Positions 32,802 to 41,604 are shown, numbered from the stretch's first letter. The stretch: DNA of 64,000 nt from Kitasatospora setae KM-6054 (GCF_000269985.1 NC_016109.1:248001-312000); one strand, 5' to 3'. A program made the numbers and translations. Notes: a model not told the origin generated them from the letters alone.

Positions 32802-33887
32802 ATGTCGAAGGCCTTCGAGCCCTACGAGCTGGGCGGCAAGCGCCTGGCCAACCGTCTGGTGATGGCGCCGATGACCCGCGCCCGCGCCTACGGTGCCGGT
32901 CAGACGACGACTCCGTTGATGGCGGAGTACTACGCGCAGCGCGCTTCGGCCGGCCTGATCATCACCGAGGCGGCCCAGCCGTCCGTGATCGGCCAGGGCT
33001 ACCCCGACACCCCGGGCATCCACACCGCCGAGCAGTCCGAGGCGTGGCGCCAGGTGACCGACGCGGTGCACGCGGCGGGCGGCGTGGTCTTCCTGCAGAT
33101 CATGCACGTCGGCCGGGCCGGGCACGTGTCGATCGCCGGCCTGCAGCCGGTCGGCCCGTCCGCGGTCACCGCCGTCGGCCAGGTCTACACCGCCGCCGGC
33201 CCGCAGGAGCGGGACGTGCCGCGCGAGTTGACCGACGACGAGGTCCACGCCACCGTCGCCGACTTCGCCGCCGCCGCCCGGCACGCGATCGCGGCCGGCT
33301 TCGACGGCGTCGAGATCCACGGCGCCAACGGCTACCTGGTGCACCAGTTCCTGGCGCCGAACAGCAACCTGCGCACCGACGCGTGGGGCGGCAGCCCCGA
33401 GGCGCGGATCCGGTTCGCGGTGGAGACCGCCCGCGCCGTGGCCGAGGCCGTCGGCGGGGACAAGGTCGGCTTCCGCCTCTCGCCGGGCAACCCGCTCAAC
33501 GACATCGACGAGTCGGACGCCGCCGAGACCGAGGCCACCTACACCGCGCTGGTCGAGGCCCTCGCGCCGCTGGGCCTGGCCTACCTGCACCAGATGGAGG
33601 CCGCCGGGCAGCGCGAGCTGACCGACAAGCTCCGCAAGAGCTGGCCGGGCACCTACATCCTCAACCCGTTCACCGGCGAGGCCCCCACCGGCCCGGACGA
33701 GCTCGCCCTGATCGAGGACGGCACCACCGACCTGCTCGCCTACGGCGCGATGTTCCTCGCCAACCCCGACCTGCCGGCCCGCCTCGCCCAGGGCGGCCCC
33801 TACAACGCGCCCGACTTCGCCACCCTGTTCGGCGGCGACGGCAAGGGCCTGACCGACTACCCCACGCTCGCGGAGGCCGGCGCCTGA
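32802..33887 (+). CDS. Old Yellow Enzyme family alkene reductase (FMN, NAD(P)H)
   Basis: 361 residues with the standard OYE barrel: FEPYELGGKRLANRLVMAPM, TPLMAEYYAQRASAGLIITE, FLQIMHVGRAGH, FDGVEIHGANGYLVHQFL (the HGAN catalytic/flavin site), NLRTDAWGGSPEARIRFA, and the C-terminal DLLAYGAMFLANPDLPARL. It reduces activated C=C bonds of enals, enones or nitro-compounds, probably in detoxification. AGGAG precedes the ATG. It is transcribed away from LacI regulator 2, and a hairpin follows it. Confidence 0.95.
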   Translation: MSKAFEPYELGGKRLANRLVMAPMTRARAYGAGQTTTPLMAEYYAQRASAGLIITEAAQPSVIGQGYPDTPGIHTAEQSEAWRQVTDAVHAAGGVVFLQIMHVGRAGHVSIAGLQPVGPSAVTAVGQVYTAAGPQERDVPRELTDDEVHATVADFAAAARHAIAAGFDGVEIHGANGYLVHQFLAPNSNLRTDAWGGSPEARIRFAVETARAVAEAVGGDKVGFRLSPGNPLNDIDESDAAETEATYTALVEALAPLGLAYLHQMEAAGQRELTDKLRKSWPGTYILNPFTGEAPTGPDELALIEDGTTDLLAYGAMFLANPDLPARLAQGGPYNAPDFATLFGGDGKGLTDYPTLAEAGA

Positions 33888-33906
33888 CCAGCGCCCCTGC
33901 CGCACC

Positions 33907-33945
33907 GGGCGGGCGGGGCGGGCAGTTCTCCGGGGCCGCCCGCCC
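33907..33945. terminator. Terminator hairpin after the Old Yellow Enzyme gene
   Basis: GGGCGGGCGG (33907-33916) is complementary to CCGCCCGCCC (33936-33945) with a 19-base loop. It starts 20 bases after the stop codon and ends 33 bases before the aminotransferase start. Confidence 0.55.
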
Positions 33946-33978
33946 CCGCCGCCACCGCCGTCTGGCAGCATCGCCCGC

Positions 33979-34794
33979 ATGCTGAACGTGGAGATCAACG
34001 GACGGCCCGCAGGCGTCGAGGACGTCCACCGGATGACGACCTGGAACTACGGGCACTTCACCTCGCTCCAGGTCCGCGCCGGCGCCGTCCGCGGCCTGGA
34101 CCTGCACCTGCGGCGGCTGGCCGACGCCTCGCGCGAACTGTTCGGCGACCTCCTCGGGACGGCCCCGGACGCGGATCCGGACGCGGCCGGGGACGACGGC
34201 GCCCGGATCCGCGCGCTGGTCCGCCGGGCGCTGGCCGGCCGGGCCGACGCCTCGGTCCGGGTGAGCGTCGTCCCGTCCGCCGGATCGCCGACCCGGACGG
34301 ACCTGGTGGTCTCGGTCTCCGACCCCGTCCCCGACCTGCCCCGGCCCGCGCTGCGGGTCCGCACGGCGGTGTACGAGCGCGAACTGCCGCACCTGAAGCA
34401 CGCCGCGACGCTCGGACTCACCCACCAGGCGCTGCCGGCCCGGCGGGCCGGCTACGACGACGTCCTGTTCGTCGGCCGGGACGGGCTGGTCCGCGAGGGC
34501 TCCACCTGGAACGCGGCGTTCTGGGACGGCGAACGGGTGCACTGGCCGGCCGCGCCCGTCCTGCCCGGCGTCACCATGCAACTGCTGCGGGCCGCGCTGA
34601 CCGCCACCGGCGTCCCCTGGTCCGTCACCCCGCTGCCCGTCACCGGCCTGCCCGCGCTGCGGGCCGCCGCCGCCGTCAACTCGCACTGCCCGGCCCAGCC
34701 GCTGGCCGCCGTCGACGGCACCGCGCTCGCCGACCCCGAACTCGCCGCCCTGCTCACCACCGCCTGGGCCACCGTCCCCTGGCAACCCCTCTGA
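33979..34794 (+). CDS. Class IV aminotransferase (PLP)
   Basis: 271 residues. Class IV features: the N-terminal FTSLQVRAGAVRGLDLHLRR, the PLP-lysine region ELPHLKHAATLGLTHQALPA, the Asp/Glu stretch AGYDDVLFVGRDGLVREGST with WNAAFW, and PVLPGVTMQLL. Relatives are 4-amino-4-deoxychorismate lyases and D- or branched-chain aminotransferases; many streptomycete members are annotated only as class IV. No ribosome-binding site is obvious, and a CAGCAT hexamer seven bases before the ATG suggests a leaderless transcript. Its 3' end is partly duplicated downstream. Confidence 0.88.
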   Translation: MLNVEINGRPAGVEDVHRMTTWNYGHFTSLQVRAGAVRGLDLHLRRLADASRELFGDLLGTAPDADPDAAGDDGARIRALVRRALAGRADASVRVSVVPSAGSPTRTDLVVSVSDPVPDLPRPALRVRTAVYERELPHLKHAATLGLTHQALPARRAGYDDVLFVGRDGLVREGSTWNAAFWDGERVHWPAAPVLPGVTMQLLRAALTATGVPWSVTPLPVTGLPALRAAAAVNSHCPAQPLAAVDGTALADPELAALLTTAWATVPWQPL

Positions 34795-34810
34795 CCCGCG
34801 CCGCCAACCG

Positions 34811-35108
34811 CGCTTCCGCCCACCCCGCCTCAGCCCGTCGCCAGCACCCGGATCCGCCGCACCTCGGCGGCCACCCCGTCCAGCTCCGGCGGCAGCCCCG
34901 CACTCGCCGACGGCACCACCGGGACCAGGCCGGGACGATCGAGGGCGTCAGCGGCGGCACCACGCTCGCCACCCTGCTCACCACCGCCTGGACCACCGTC
35001 CCCTGGCAGCACCGCCGGCACGCTTCCGCCCACCCCGCCTCAGCCCGTCGCCAGCACCCGGATCCGCCGCACCTCGGCGGCCACCCCGTCCAGCTCCGGC
35101 GGCAGCCC
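34811..35108. repeat. Tandem duplication at the junction of the aminotransferase and FUSC genes
   Basis: Bases 34811-34898 and 35021-35108 are identical over 88 bases. More diverged similarity extends on both sides, with a 14-base indel. The duplicated segment covers the 3' ends of two convergent genes. As a result the spacer holds a decayed extra end of the FUSC gene (about 34829-34955, minus strand, ending in IRVLATG) and a decayed extra end of the aminotransferase (about 34960-35015, plus strand, LLTTAWTTVPWQ). Confidence 0.88.
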
Positions 35109-36911
35109 GGCACCCTCAAGCGACACCGCCGGGACCGGCCCGGGGCGGTCGAGGGCGTCGGCAGCGGCGGCCAGGGTGCGGGTGAGGGTGCGGGCGGCGG
35201 GGGTGGTGGGGGCGGGGGCGCCGTGGTCGCGTTCGACGGCGTACGCGGTGGCGGCGTCGGCGAGGCGTTCGGCGTGCACGGTCAGCCGCAGCCAGTCGGG
35301 TCCGGCCGGGCCGCCGGGGCGGAGTTCGGCGGCGGCGGTCTCGGCGGCGGCGCGGGCCTGCGCGAGGGTGCGGTAGGCGGTGCGGCGCAGTTCGGCGCGG
35401 TGCGCGGCCGTCCCGGCGGGCCCGGCGGGTTCGCTGCGCAGGACGTGGTCGAGGTAGCGCTGGGTGTGCCGCAGGGCGTGCGCGGCGCGCTGGCCGACCC
35501 GGGCCCGGGTGTCGGCGAGTCCGGGCAGGTGGCCCACCAGCAGGACCAGCGCGCAGGCCAGCGCGGTGTCGGCGAGCCGTCCGGGCGCGGCGCCCGGGTC
35601 GCCGCCGGCGGTGACGAACGCCAGCACGGTGACGGTGACGACGGCGGTCTGCGCGGCGAAGTGCCGCTGGGCGACGGGTATCAGCGCCCCGGTCGCGGCG
35701 ACCGCGGCGACCGGCCACCACGCCCCGGGCAGGACGGGCGCGAGCGCGCCGACCAGCAGCACCCCGGCGACCGTCCCGGCGAACCGGTTGACCACCCGGG
35801 AGAACAGCGGCCCCAGGTCGGGCTTGACCAGGAACGCGGCGGTGACGGGCAGCCAGTACCAGTGCCCGGCCCGCAGCCCCAGCGCGAGTGCCGCGCTGGC
35901 CGCCACGCACACCCCCACCCGCAGCCCGTAGGCCCGTCCGGCCCGTCCCCACGGCCGCAGCCCGCGCCCGGCCGGGCCCCGGCCGCGCACCCCCAGCACC
36001 CAGCGGGCGAGCCGCCGCCGCGCGGCCGCCAGCAGCGGTCGCACCTCGTGGCCGCGGCCGTGTCCCCGCCCGTCCGGCAGGGGTGCCGACCGCTCGCCGA
36101 AGGCGAGGGCCGCGTGCAGGACGGCGCGGTCGAAGGCCGCCGTGGCGGGGCTCTCGGCGGCGGGCACCGGCAGCGGTCCGGGCAGCCGGTCGGCGCGGAC
36201 GGCGGCGGCCAGTCGGCGGGGGCCGGCGGCGAGCCGGGCGGGCAGCGGGCGGGCGTCGCGGAGCAGGGCGACGCTCGCCTCGCAGAGGGCGGAGGCGGCG
36301 GCGAGCCGGGTGCGCAGGGTGTGGTCGTGGTCGGTGCGGAGCTGTTCGCCGGCCCGGTCGAGGGCGGCGGTGAGGCGGCGGCGGGCGGTCTCGGCGCGGT
36401 CGGTGCCGGTGGCGGCGAGGGCTTCGGCGAGGGCGTCGAAGACGTCCGCGACGGCCTGCCGTTCGACGTGCAACGGCCTTGGGTGGGTGGTGAGTTGGCG
36501 GAGCAGCAGGAGCCATCCGGCGCCGGCCAGGTAGCAGCCGGCCTTGGCCCAGCCGGGCAGCGGGACGGGCATGCCGCAGCCGAGCACGGTGAGCACCACG
36601 AGTTGGACGGCGGCCGCGGAGGCGATCGGCCCGGTGACGCTGATCGCGCCGCCGAGCAGGCCGACCGCGCCGAGCAGCGGGACCGCCCACCAGCCGCCGG
36701 CGGCGCCGATCAGCAGGCCGAGGGCGCCGGCCAGCGCGGGCAGCGCCTGCTGCAGGGTGCCGGTGCGCCGTCCGGCGGGGCGGTCGTTGACGCCCGCGAA
36801 CATCGCGCCGAGCCCGGCCAGCACGCCCTCGGCGGGCCGTCCGGCGGCGACCGCGAGGCCGAGCGGCACCGCCATCCCGGCGGCGCCGCGGACGGTCGCC
36901 GCCCAGGGCAC
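35040..36911 (-). CDS. FUSC family membrane protein (aromatic acid exporter-like)
   Basis: 623 residues as called. Two hydrophobic blocks of six or so helices each (about 10-130 and 330-460) flank a long helical cytoplasmic middle, the FUSC / PF13515-like layout. LRAGHWYWLPVTAAFLVKPD is the characteristic start of the second block. It probably exports aromatic or amphipathic acids. The annotated start GTG (36911) is weak. The same frame remains open upstream with plausible protein (RPAWLTHPLRWQRGP) until a TGA just before position 37020, but without any ATG, GTG or TTG, so the N-terminus is uncertain. Its last 40 residues are duplicated in the spacer. Confidence 0.85.
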   Translation of the reverse strand: MPWAATVRGAAGMAVPLGLAVAAGRPAEGVLAGLGAMFAGVNDRPAGRRTGTLQQALPALAGALGLLIGAAGGWWAVPLLGAVGLLGGAISVTGPIASAAAVQLVVLTVLGCGMPVPLPGWAKAGCYLAGAGWLLLLRQLTTHPRPLHVERQAVADVFDALAEALAATGTDRAETARRRLTAALDRAGEQLRTDHDHTLRTRLAAASALCEASVALLRDARPLPARLAAGPRRLAAAVRADRLPGPLPVPAAESPATAAFDRAVLHAALAFGERSAPLPDGRGHGRGHEVRPLLAAARRRLARWVLGVRGRGPAGRGLRPWGRAGRAYGLRVGVCVAASAALALGLRAGHWYWLPVTAAFLVKPDLGPLFSRVVNRFAGTVAGVLLVGALAPVLPGAWWPVAAVAATGALIPVAQRHFAAQTAVVTVTVLAFVTAGGDPGAAPGRLADTALACALVLLVGHLPGLADTRARVGQRAAHALRHTQRYLDHVLRSEPAGPAGTAAHRAELRRTAYRTLAQARAAAETAAAELRPGGPAGPDWLRLTVHAERLADAATAYAVERDHGAPAPTTPAARTLTRTLAAAADALDRPGPVPAVSLEGAGLPPELDGVAAEVRRIRVLATG

Positions 36912-37161
36912 CGGTCCGCGCTGCCAGCGCAGCGGGTGGGTCAGCCAGGCGGGCCGCGCCTGCCGCCGGTCCGCCTGCCGGTCCGTACGCCTGCTGTTCG
37001 TGGGCCTGTTCGTGGGAACTCCTCACCTCGTGGCCGTCCGCCCCCCGACCGTAGCCGCGGCTCTTGTCGTCGCCGCTGCGCCCGCGTTACGCCCGGGTGA
37101 CGGCCGCGATCGGCCGAAATCCGATGGACGCCCGGGCCGGCCGTCGGAGATCATCCGCCCC

Positions 37162-37770
37162 ATGAGCACCTCCCCTCCCCCCGTCCCCTCCGCTCCCCCC
37201 GCTCCCGTCCTCCGGCCGGGCGACGTCCCGGAGCGCCTGGACGCCGAGGGGCTGGTGCTGCGCCGGTTCCGGGCCGAGGAGGCGGGGGTGCGGTACGCGG
37301 CGATCACGGCCTCGTTCGCGCACCTGCACCGGTGGATGGGGTGGGCGGCGCGGCTGCCGTCCGAGCGGGAGCACGCGCAGCGGTTCGCCCGGGCGCTGGC
37401 TTGGCCGGACGCCGGGGGCAGCTACTCCTTCGGCGTCTTCGCGGCCGACGACCGGGCGCTGCTCGGCATGGCGGGGCTGCACGACAACCTGGGCGGCGGC
37501 GCGGTGGAGATCGGCTACTGGTGCCACGCCGACCACCTCGGTCGGGGCGTGGCGACCCGGGCGGCCCGGGCGCTGACCGGGCTGCTGACCGGCCTGCCGA
37601 CCGTGCGGCGGGTCGAGATCCACTGCGACGAGGCCAATCTGCGCAGCGCGGCGGTGGCCCGCCGGCTCGGCTACCGGCTGGACCGGATCGAGCCGGACGG
37701 CGTCCGGGCCCCGGCGGAGTCCGGCCGCGGCATGGTCTGGGTGGCGGACGGGCCCACCGGACCGGCCTGA
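37162..37770 (+). CDS. GNAT family N-acetyltransferase (RimJ-like)
   Basis: 202 residues. After a Pro/Ser-rich start come LDAEGLVLRRFRAEEAGVRY, SYSFGVFAADDRALLGMAGL, GAVEIGYWCHADHLGRGVAT (acetyl-CoA loop), and VEIHCDEANLRSAAVARRLG, all hallmarks of the ribosomal-protein-alanine acetyltransferase type. The product likely acetylates a peptide N-terminus or a small amine. It is divergent from the FUSC gene. The start ATG lies seven bases after GATCAT with no ribosome-binding site, so a leaderless transcript is possible. Confidence 0.9.
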   Translation: MSTSPPPVPSAPPAPVLRPGDVPERLDAEGLVLRRFRAEEAGVRYAAITASFAHLHRWMGWAARLPSEREHAQRFARALAWPDAGGSYSFGVFAADDRALLGMAGLHDNLGGGAVEIGYWCHADHLGRGVATRAARALTGLLTGLPTVRRVEIHCDEANLRSAAVARRLGYRLDRIEPDGVRAPAESGRGMVWVADGPTGPA

Positions 37771-37966
37771 CGGGGGGCTTTCCCCGGGGCCCCAGCGGGA
37801 AAACCGCGTGCGCGGTCGCCGGGGCGCCGGTTGGCCTCGCGTCCTGTCCTGTTCGCCGGTGCGGGGAGGTGGCGGCCCGGACCGGCGGGTCCTCGTGCCG
37901 TGCCGCCGTGCCGCCGCCCGGTTGCGGTATACCTACCGGCAGGCGGCGACGAGAGGCGGGCAACGG

Positions 37967-38236
37967 GTGATCCGGCGGCGGGTGTTGGTCTCAGGCACGG
38001 TGCAGGGCGTCTTCTTCCGCGACTCCTGCCGCCGGGCGGCGGCCGAGGCGGGCGTCGCGGGCTGGGTGCGCAACCTGCCGGACGGCCGGGTCGAGGCGGT
38101 CGTCGAGGGCGACCCGGACGCGGTGGAGCAGGTGGTCGGCTGGCTTCGGCACGGCCCGTCCCGCGCGGTGGTCGAGGGCGTCGAGGTGATCGAGGAGCAG
38201 CCGGAGGGGCTGCTGGTCTTCGCCGTCACCACCTGA
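37967..38236 (+). CDS. Acylphosphatase
   Basis: 89 residues from GTG 37967, the usual size of acylphosphatases. The phosphate-binding loop is GTVQGVFFR (Arg18), and the catalytic asparagine is Asn36 in WVRNLPDG. The remaining strands (VEAVVEGDPDAVEQVVGWL) fit. It hydrolyses acyl phosphates such as acetyl phosphate or carbamoyl phosphate in the cytoplasm. GAGAGG precedes the start. About 195 bases without a gene separate it from the acetyltransferase. Confidence 0.93.
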   Translation: MIRRRVLVSGTVQGVFFRDSCRRAAAEAGVAGWVRNLPDGRVEAVVEGDPDAVEQVVGWLRHGPSRAVVEGVEVIEEQPEGLLVFAVTT

Positions 38237-38279
38237 ACCCGGCCGACCACCCCCTCACTTCACTCCCCCTCGACTCCAC

Positions 38280-38720
38280 TCACTCCTCGCCTTCGTACGG
38301 CCAGATGCCGTCCTCGGGGAACACCCGGGCGAACCAGTGCGGTTGGACGTCCCGCAGCCGCAGGGTGCGCCAGCGGCGCGGGTCCTCCGGCCGGGGGACG
38401 CCGACCTCGACGTCCGGGCCGTGCTCGAACAGCCGCTCCTGGCAGACGCCGCAGGGGGCGAGCACCCAGAAGCCGCGGTCGCCGTCGGCGGCGGTGACGC
38501 AGACCGAGGCGGTGACCCGGCGGCCGAGCTTGAACGCCTCGCAGAGCGCGCCGGTCTCGTGGCACAGCTGCACGGCGCCGTTGACGGCGCGGGGCGCGGC
38601 GCTGGTGAGGACGGTGCCGTCGTCCAGGCGCAGCGCGGCCGCGCCGCCCCGGTCCTGGCCGGGGAAGCAGCGCCGGGTGAGGTCGATCGCGGCGTCCACC
38701 AGGACGCGGTCGATGGGCAT
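38280..38720 (-). CDS. Cytidine / blasticidin-S deaminase-like zinc enzyme
   Basis: 146 residues. The zinc site is present: Cys53-His-Glu55 (LCHETGALCEAF, CxE form) and Cys90/Cys93 in APCGVCQERL. The spacing matches tetrameric cytidine deaminases and blasticidin-S deaminase. The C-terminal 50 residues (RWRTLRLRDVQPHWFARVF) form an extension. The enzyme would deaminate a cytosine-like base or nucleoside. The ATG at 38720 lies eight bases after TACCGT (minus strand), again suggesting a leaderless message; GTG 38729 is an alternative start. It is divergent from the DinB gene. Confidence 0.88.
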   Translation of the reverse strand: MPIDRVLVDAAIDLTRRCFPGQDRGGAAALRLDDGTVLTSAAPRAVNGAVQLCHETGALCEAFKLGRRVTASVCVTAADGDRGFWVLAPCGVCQERLFEHGPDVEVGVPRPEDPRRWRTLRLRDVQPHWFARVFPEDGIWPYEGEE

Positions 38721-38797
38721 GGCGGGCACGGTACCGGGCGGGCTCGCGGGGCGAAAACGGTTTGTCGGCGGCCCGGGGCGGCGCCCAGAATCCGGCC

Positions 38798-39439
38798 ATG
38801 ACGGATCATCACACGGAGGCGGCGGCGCGGGACGGATCCGCCACCGCCAAGCGGGACTTGAAGCTCTACCTGCAGGACGCCCGGGACGCGCTGGTGTGGA
38901 AGCTGGCGGGCCTGTCGGAGTACGACGCCCGCCGGCCGCTGACCCCGACCGGAACGAACCTGCTGGGCCTGGTCAAGCACCTGACCGGCGCGGAGGCGGT
39001 GTACTTCGGCGCCGCCTTCGGCCGGCCGTTCGAGGGTGGTCCGGGGCTGTGGGTGGCGGGCGCGGCCGAGCCGAACGCCGACCTGTGGGCGCGGCCGGAG
39101 GAGGGCCGGGAGGCACTGCTCGCCGACTACCGCCGGGTCTGGGCGCACGCGGACGCCACCATCGACGCGCTGCCGCTGTCGGCGCTCGGCGAGGTGCCGT
39201 GGCCGCCGCACGACCGGCTGACGCTGGGCCGGGTGCTGCTGCACGTGGTCGCGGAGACCCACCGGCACGCCGGCCACGCCGACCTGGTCCGCGAACTGGT
39301 GGACGGCGCGACCGGCCTGCGCCCGGACGGCTCGGTCCTCCCGGAGGGCGACGCCGCCTGGTGGGCGGGGCACCGCCGCCGGGTCGAGGAGGCCGCCCGC
39401 GCGGCGGCCCGCGCCGCGGGCGAGCGGCTGCCGGACTGA
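38798..39439 (+). CDS. DinB superfamily protein (DUF664-like)
   Basis: 213 residues. The four-helix DinB bundle is recognisable. First helix: KLYLQDARDALVWKLAGLSE. Then LLGLVKHLTGAEAVYFGAAF carries the first metal histidine (VKHL), and LGRVLLHVVAETHRHAGHAD carries the others (LLHV, HRHAGH). This is the DUF664/mycothiol-dependent type common in streptomycetes, with three histidines for a metal. The reaction is unknown; relatives include mycothiol S-transferases and maleylpyruvate isomerases. The ATG is six bases after CAGAAT, so the transcript may lack a leader. Confidence 0.9.
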   Translation: MTDHHTEAAARDGSATAKRDLKLYLQDARDALVWKLAGLSEYDARRPLTPTGTNLLGLVKHLTGAEAVYFGAAFGRPFEGGPGLWVAGAAEPNADLWARPEEGREALLADYRRVWAHADATIDALPLSALGEVPWPPHDRLTLGRVLLHVVAETHRHAGHADLVRELVDGATGLRPDGSVLPEGDAAWWAGHRRRVEEAARAAARAAGERLPD

Positions 39440-39495
39440 CCGCCGACCGGTGTCCCCGGCGCCGGCACCCCCGTCCGGCGTCCCCGTCCGGGTGG

Positions 39496-40818
39496 TCACA
39501 TCTCGCGGACCTCCCGGACGGTGAAGGTGATGCCGGTGGCGGCCAGCATGGTGAGGCCGGTGACGACGAAGACGCCGGGGGTGCCGAAGGCCGTGACGAC
39601 CGCGCCGACGGCCAGCGCCGACAGCGGGAAGGCGCACAGCGCGCAGAAGGTGAGCGCGGCCATCACCCGGGCCAGCAGCGCGGGCGGGGTGCGGTGCTGG
39701 ACGCCGGTGATCAGCAGCACGTTGTTGACGGTGCAGGCGACGCCGGCGACCAGCAGCGCGACCAGGGCCCCGGGGAGTCCGGCGAACGGGACGAGCGCCA
39801 CCGCCAGGCCCATCAGCAGGGCGGCCAGTCCGGCCGTCCGGCCGCGGTGGCGGACTCCGTCGAGGGCGGCGGCGATCGGGCCGCCGAGCAGGCAGCCGCC
39901 GGTGAACGCGGCGAGCAGCGCGCCGAATCCGACCGCGCCGGCCGCGAAGTCGCCGGTGGCCAGGGCGGGCAGGCCGATCCGGGTCATGCCGCCGACGGTG
40001 AGGTTGGTGACGACGGTGACGGCCAGCAGGCCGCGCAGCATCCGGGAGCCGCGCAGCAGGGCGAGGAATCCGGTCGCCCGGTCCGCGCCGGGGTCCTCGC
40101 GCGTCCGTTCCCCGGTCCGGCCGATCAGCAGCAGGGTGAGCGCGGAGACCGCGAAGGTGGCGGCGTCGACCACGAGTCCGGTGCCGGGGTCGAGCCAGAG
40201 CAGGACGGCTCCGGCGAGCGGCGGTCCGAGCAGTCCGGCGGTGTGGTTGACGGTGCTGCTGAGCGCGTTGCCGGCCTGGAGGTCGTCGGCGGGCAGCAGG
40301 TCGGGGACGACCGCCCAGGAGGCGGGCAGGAAGAGTCCGGCGCCGAGGCCGACCAGGCAGGTGAGCGTGCCGATCAGCAGCAGGTCGTCCAGGTGCCGCA
40401 GGGCGGCGACGGCGAGCGCGGCGGTGGCGGCCAGTCGGCCGAGGTCGGCGGCGAGCATCACCCGCCGGGCGCCCCAGCGGTCGGCGCAGATCCCGCCGAG
40501 CGGTGCGGCGGCGAGCCGGCCGATCCCGAACGCGGAGACCACGGCGCTCAGTTGCCCGGTGCCGCCGCCGAGGGAGTAGACCAGCATCGGCAGCGCGACG
40601 GCCTGGAAGGCGTTGCCGAACTCGGAGGCGGCCTGGCCGAGCACCAGCAGCCGGAAGCCGCGCACCCGCAGCGGCCCCGCGGCCCACCCGCGCCGCCCGA
40701 TCCGTCCTCGCCGCCCGATCCGTCCGCCCGTTCCGCGCCAGCCGCGCCACCGGCTCCGTCCGCTCCGTCCTCCCCCCTGCCGCGTCGATCGCCGTCGGAC
40801 GTCGAGTCGGTCGGTCAT
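39496..40818 (-). CDS. MFS exporter of the RiPP cluster
   Basis: 440 residues from ATG 40818 after an AAGGGGA site. The first 45 residues are strongly basic (Arg/Gly), then 12 membrane segments start at RGFRLLVLGQAASEFGNAFQ. The layout (QAVALPMLVYSL, GICADRWGARRVMLAADL as motif A, LFLPASWAVVPDLLPADDLQ) is that of the MFS_3/enterobactin-exporter (EntS-like) type. It follows the DUF5825 gene on the same strand with 69 bases between them, so export of the modified peptide is the likely role; a drug exporter is the alternative. Confidence 0.92.
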   Translation of the reverse strand: MTDRLDVRRRSTRQGGGRSGRSRWRGWRGTGGRIGRRGRIGRRGWAAGPLRVRGFRLLVLGQAASEFGNAFQAVALPMLVYSLGGGTGQLSAVVSAFGIGRLAAAPLGGICADRWGARRVMLAADLGRLAATAALAVAALRHLDDLLLIGTLTCLVGLGAGLFLPASWAVVPDLLPADDLQAGNALSSTVNHTAGLLGPPLAGAVLLWLDPGTGLVVDAATFAVSALTLLLIGRTGERTREDPGADRATGFLALLRGSRMLRGLLAVTVVTNLTVGGMTRIGLPALATGDFAAGAVGFGALLAAFTGGCLLGGPIAAALDGVRHRGRTAGLAALLMGLAVALVPFAGLPGALVALLVAGVACTVNNVLLITGVQHRTPPALLARVMAALTFCALCAFPLSALAVGAVVTAFGTPGVFVVTGLTMLAATGITFTVREVREM

Positions 40819-40887
40819 CCGGTCCCCTTCCCCGTTGGAGAGCAGCTGCGGCAAGCGGTGGACGCGCGCGTCGGCGCCCGCGGCGGG

Positions 40888-41604
40888 TCAGACGCTCATC
40901 GCCGGGAACGGCCAGCGGCGCACCCGCATGGGCAGCCACCAGGCGAGTCCGGCCTGTTCGGTGATGAGTCCGGCGTCGGTGAAGTCCCGGCGGACGGCGG
41001 CGGGCAGCCGGTCGGCGGGGGTCCCGCCGGCCAGGACGTCGATGCCGTCGAGGTGGTCGGGTTCGTCGATGGTGAGCAGTTCCAGCGTGCCGTGCCGCCG
41101 GTCGCGGACCTCGACGAAGCCGGGGCCGCGCCGGTAGAGGCACTTGCCGGGGAAGTACGTGGCGCGCCACCGTTCGGCGGGGTGGTGGCCGGGGGCGGCG
41201 CCGGTGACCCGGATCGGCGGGTGCAGGTGGTGGAAGCGGCCGTCGTCGACGCAGCCGTCCGCGCAGTGGGCGCTCCACCGGACGGCGAGGCCGCGGGCGG
41301 TGGCCTCGCGGACCAGCATCAGGGCGCGGACGGCGGTGGCGGGGGCGTCGTGGCAGAGCGGGACGGGGTCGGCCAGCCGCAGGCAGCGGACGCCGGAGCG
41401 GTGCAGTTCGGTGACGGCCTCGGCGGCGGCGTCGGCGGCCGCGGGAGCGGCCCCGGGGGCGGCCCCGGGGGCGGGGAGGTCGAGGGTGCGCGGGCCGAGC
41501 GCGATGCCGGGCAGGCGTTGGACCTCGGGGTCGTAGTCGAGCCAGAGTTCGACGTCGATGGGTGAGAGCGGTTCGAGTAGCGGGCGTTCAGTGGACGGCG
41601 GCAC
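40888..41604 (-). CDS. DUF5825-like partner protein of the radical SAM RiPP cluster
   Basis: 238 residues from GTG 41604, which overlaps the radical SAM stop by 17 bases. It resembles proteins called DUF5825, usually found next to RiPP-maturation radical SAM methyltransferases. Visible marks are VELWLDYDPEVQRLPGIALG, an Ala/Pro repeat (PGAAPGAAPAAADAAAEA), VRCLRLADPVPL, VRWSAHCADGCVD, and RRGPGFVEVRDRR near the end. No catalytic motif is evident. A role as peptide-binding or assembly partner is inferred from context. Coupled translation argues it works with the radical SAM enzyme in fixed ratio. Confidence 0.8.
   Translation of the reverse strand: MPPSTERPLLEPLSPIDVELWLDYDPEVQRLPGIALGPRTLDLPAPGAAPGAAPAAADAAAEAVTELHRSGVRCLRLADPVPLCHDAPATAVRALMLVREATARGLAVRWSAHCADGCVDDGRFHHLHPPIRVTGAAPGHHPAERWRATYFPGKCLYRRGPGFVEVRDRRHGTLELLTIDEPDHLDGIDVLAGGTPADRLPAAVRRDFTDAGLITEQAGLAWWLPMRVRRWPFPAMSV

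Noticed and set aside
35116..37026. Alternative minus-strand frame over the FUSC gene, starting at GTG 37026
   Set aside because: It becomes pure Arg/Pro/Gly low complexity, without membrane segments; the FUSC frame has the correct helices and motifs.
41440..41475. Pro/Ala repeat in the DUF5825-like protein as a separate repeat element
   Set aside because: It is a short in-frame PGAAPGAAP stretch within a coding gene and is likely a simple linker.
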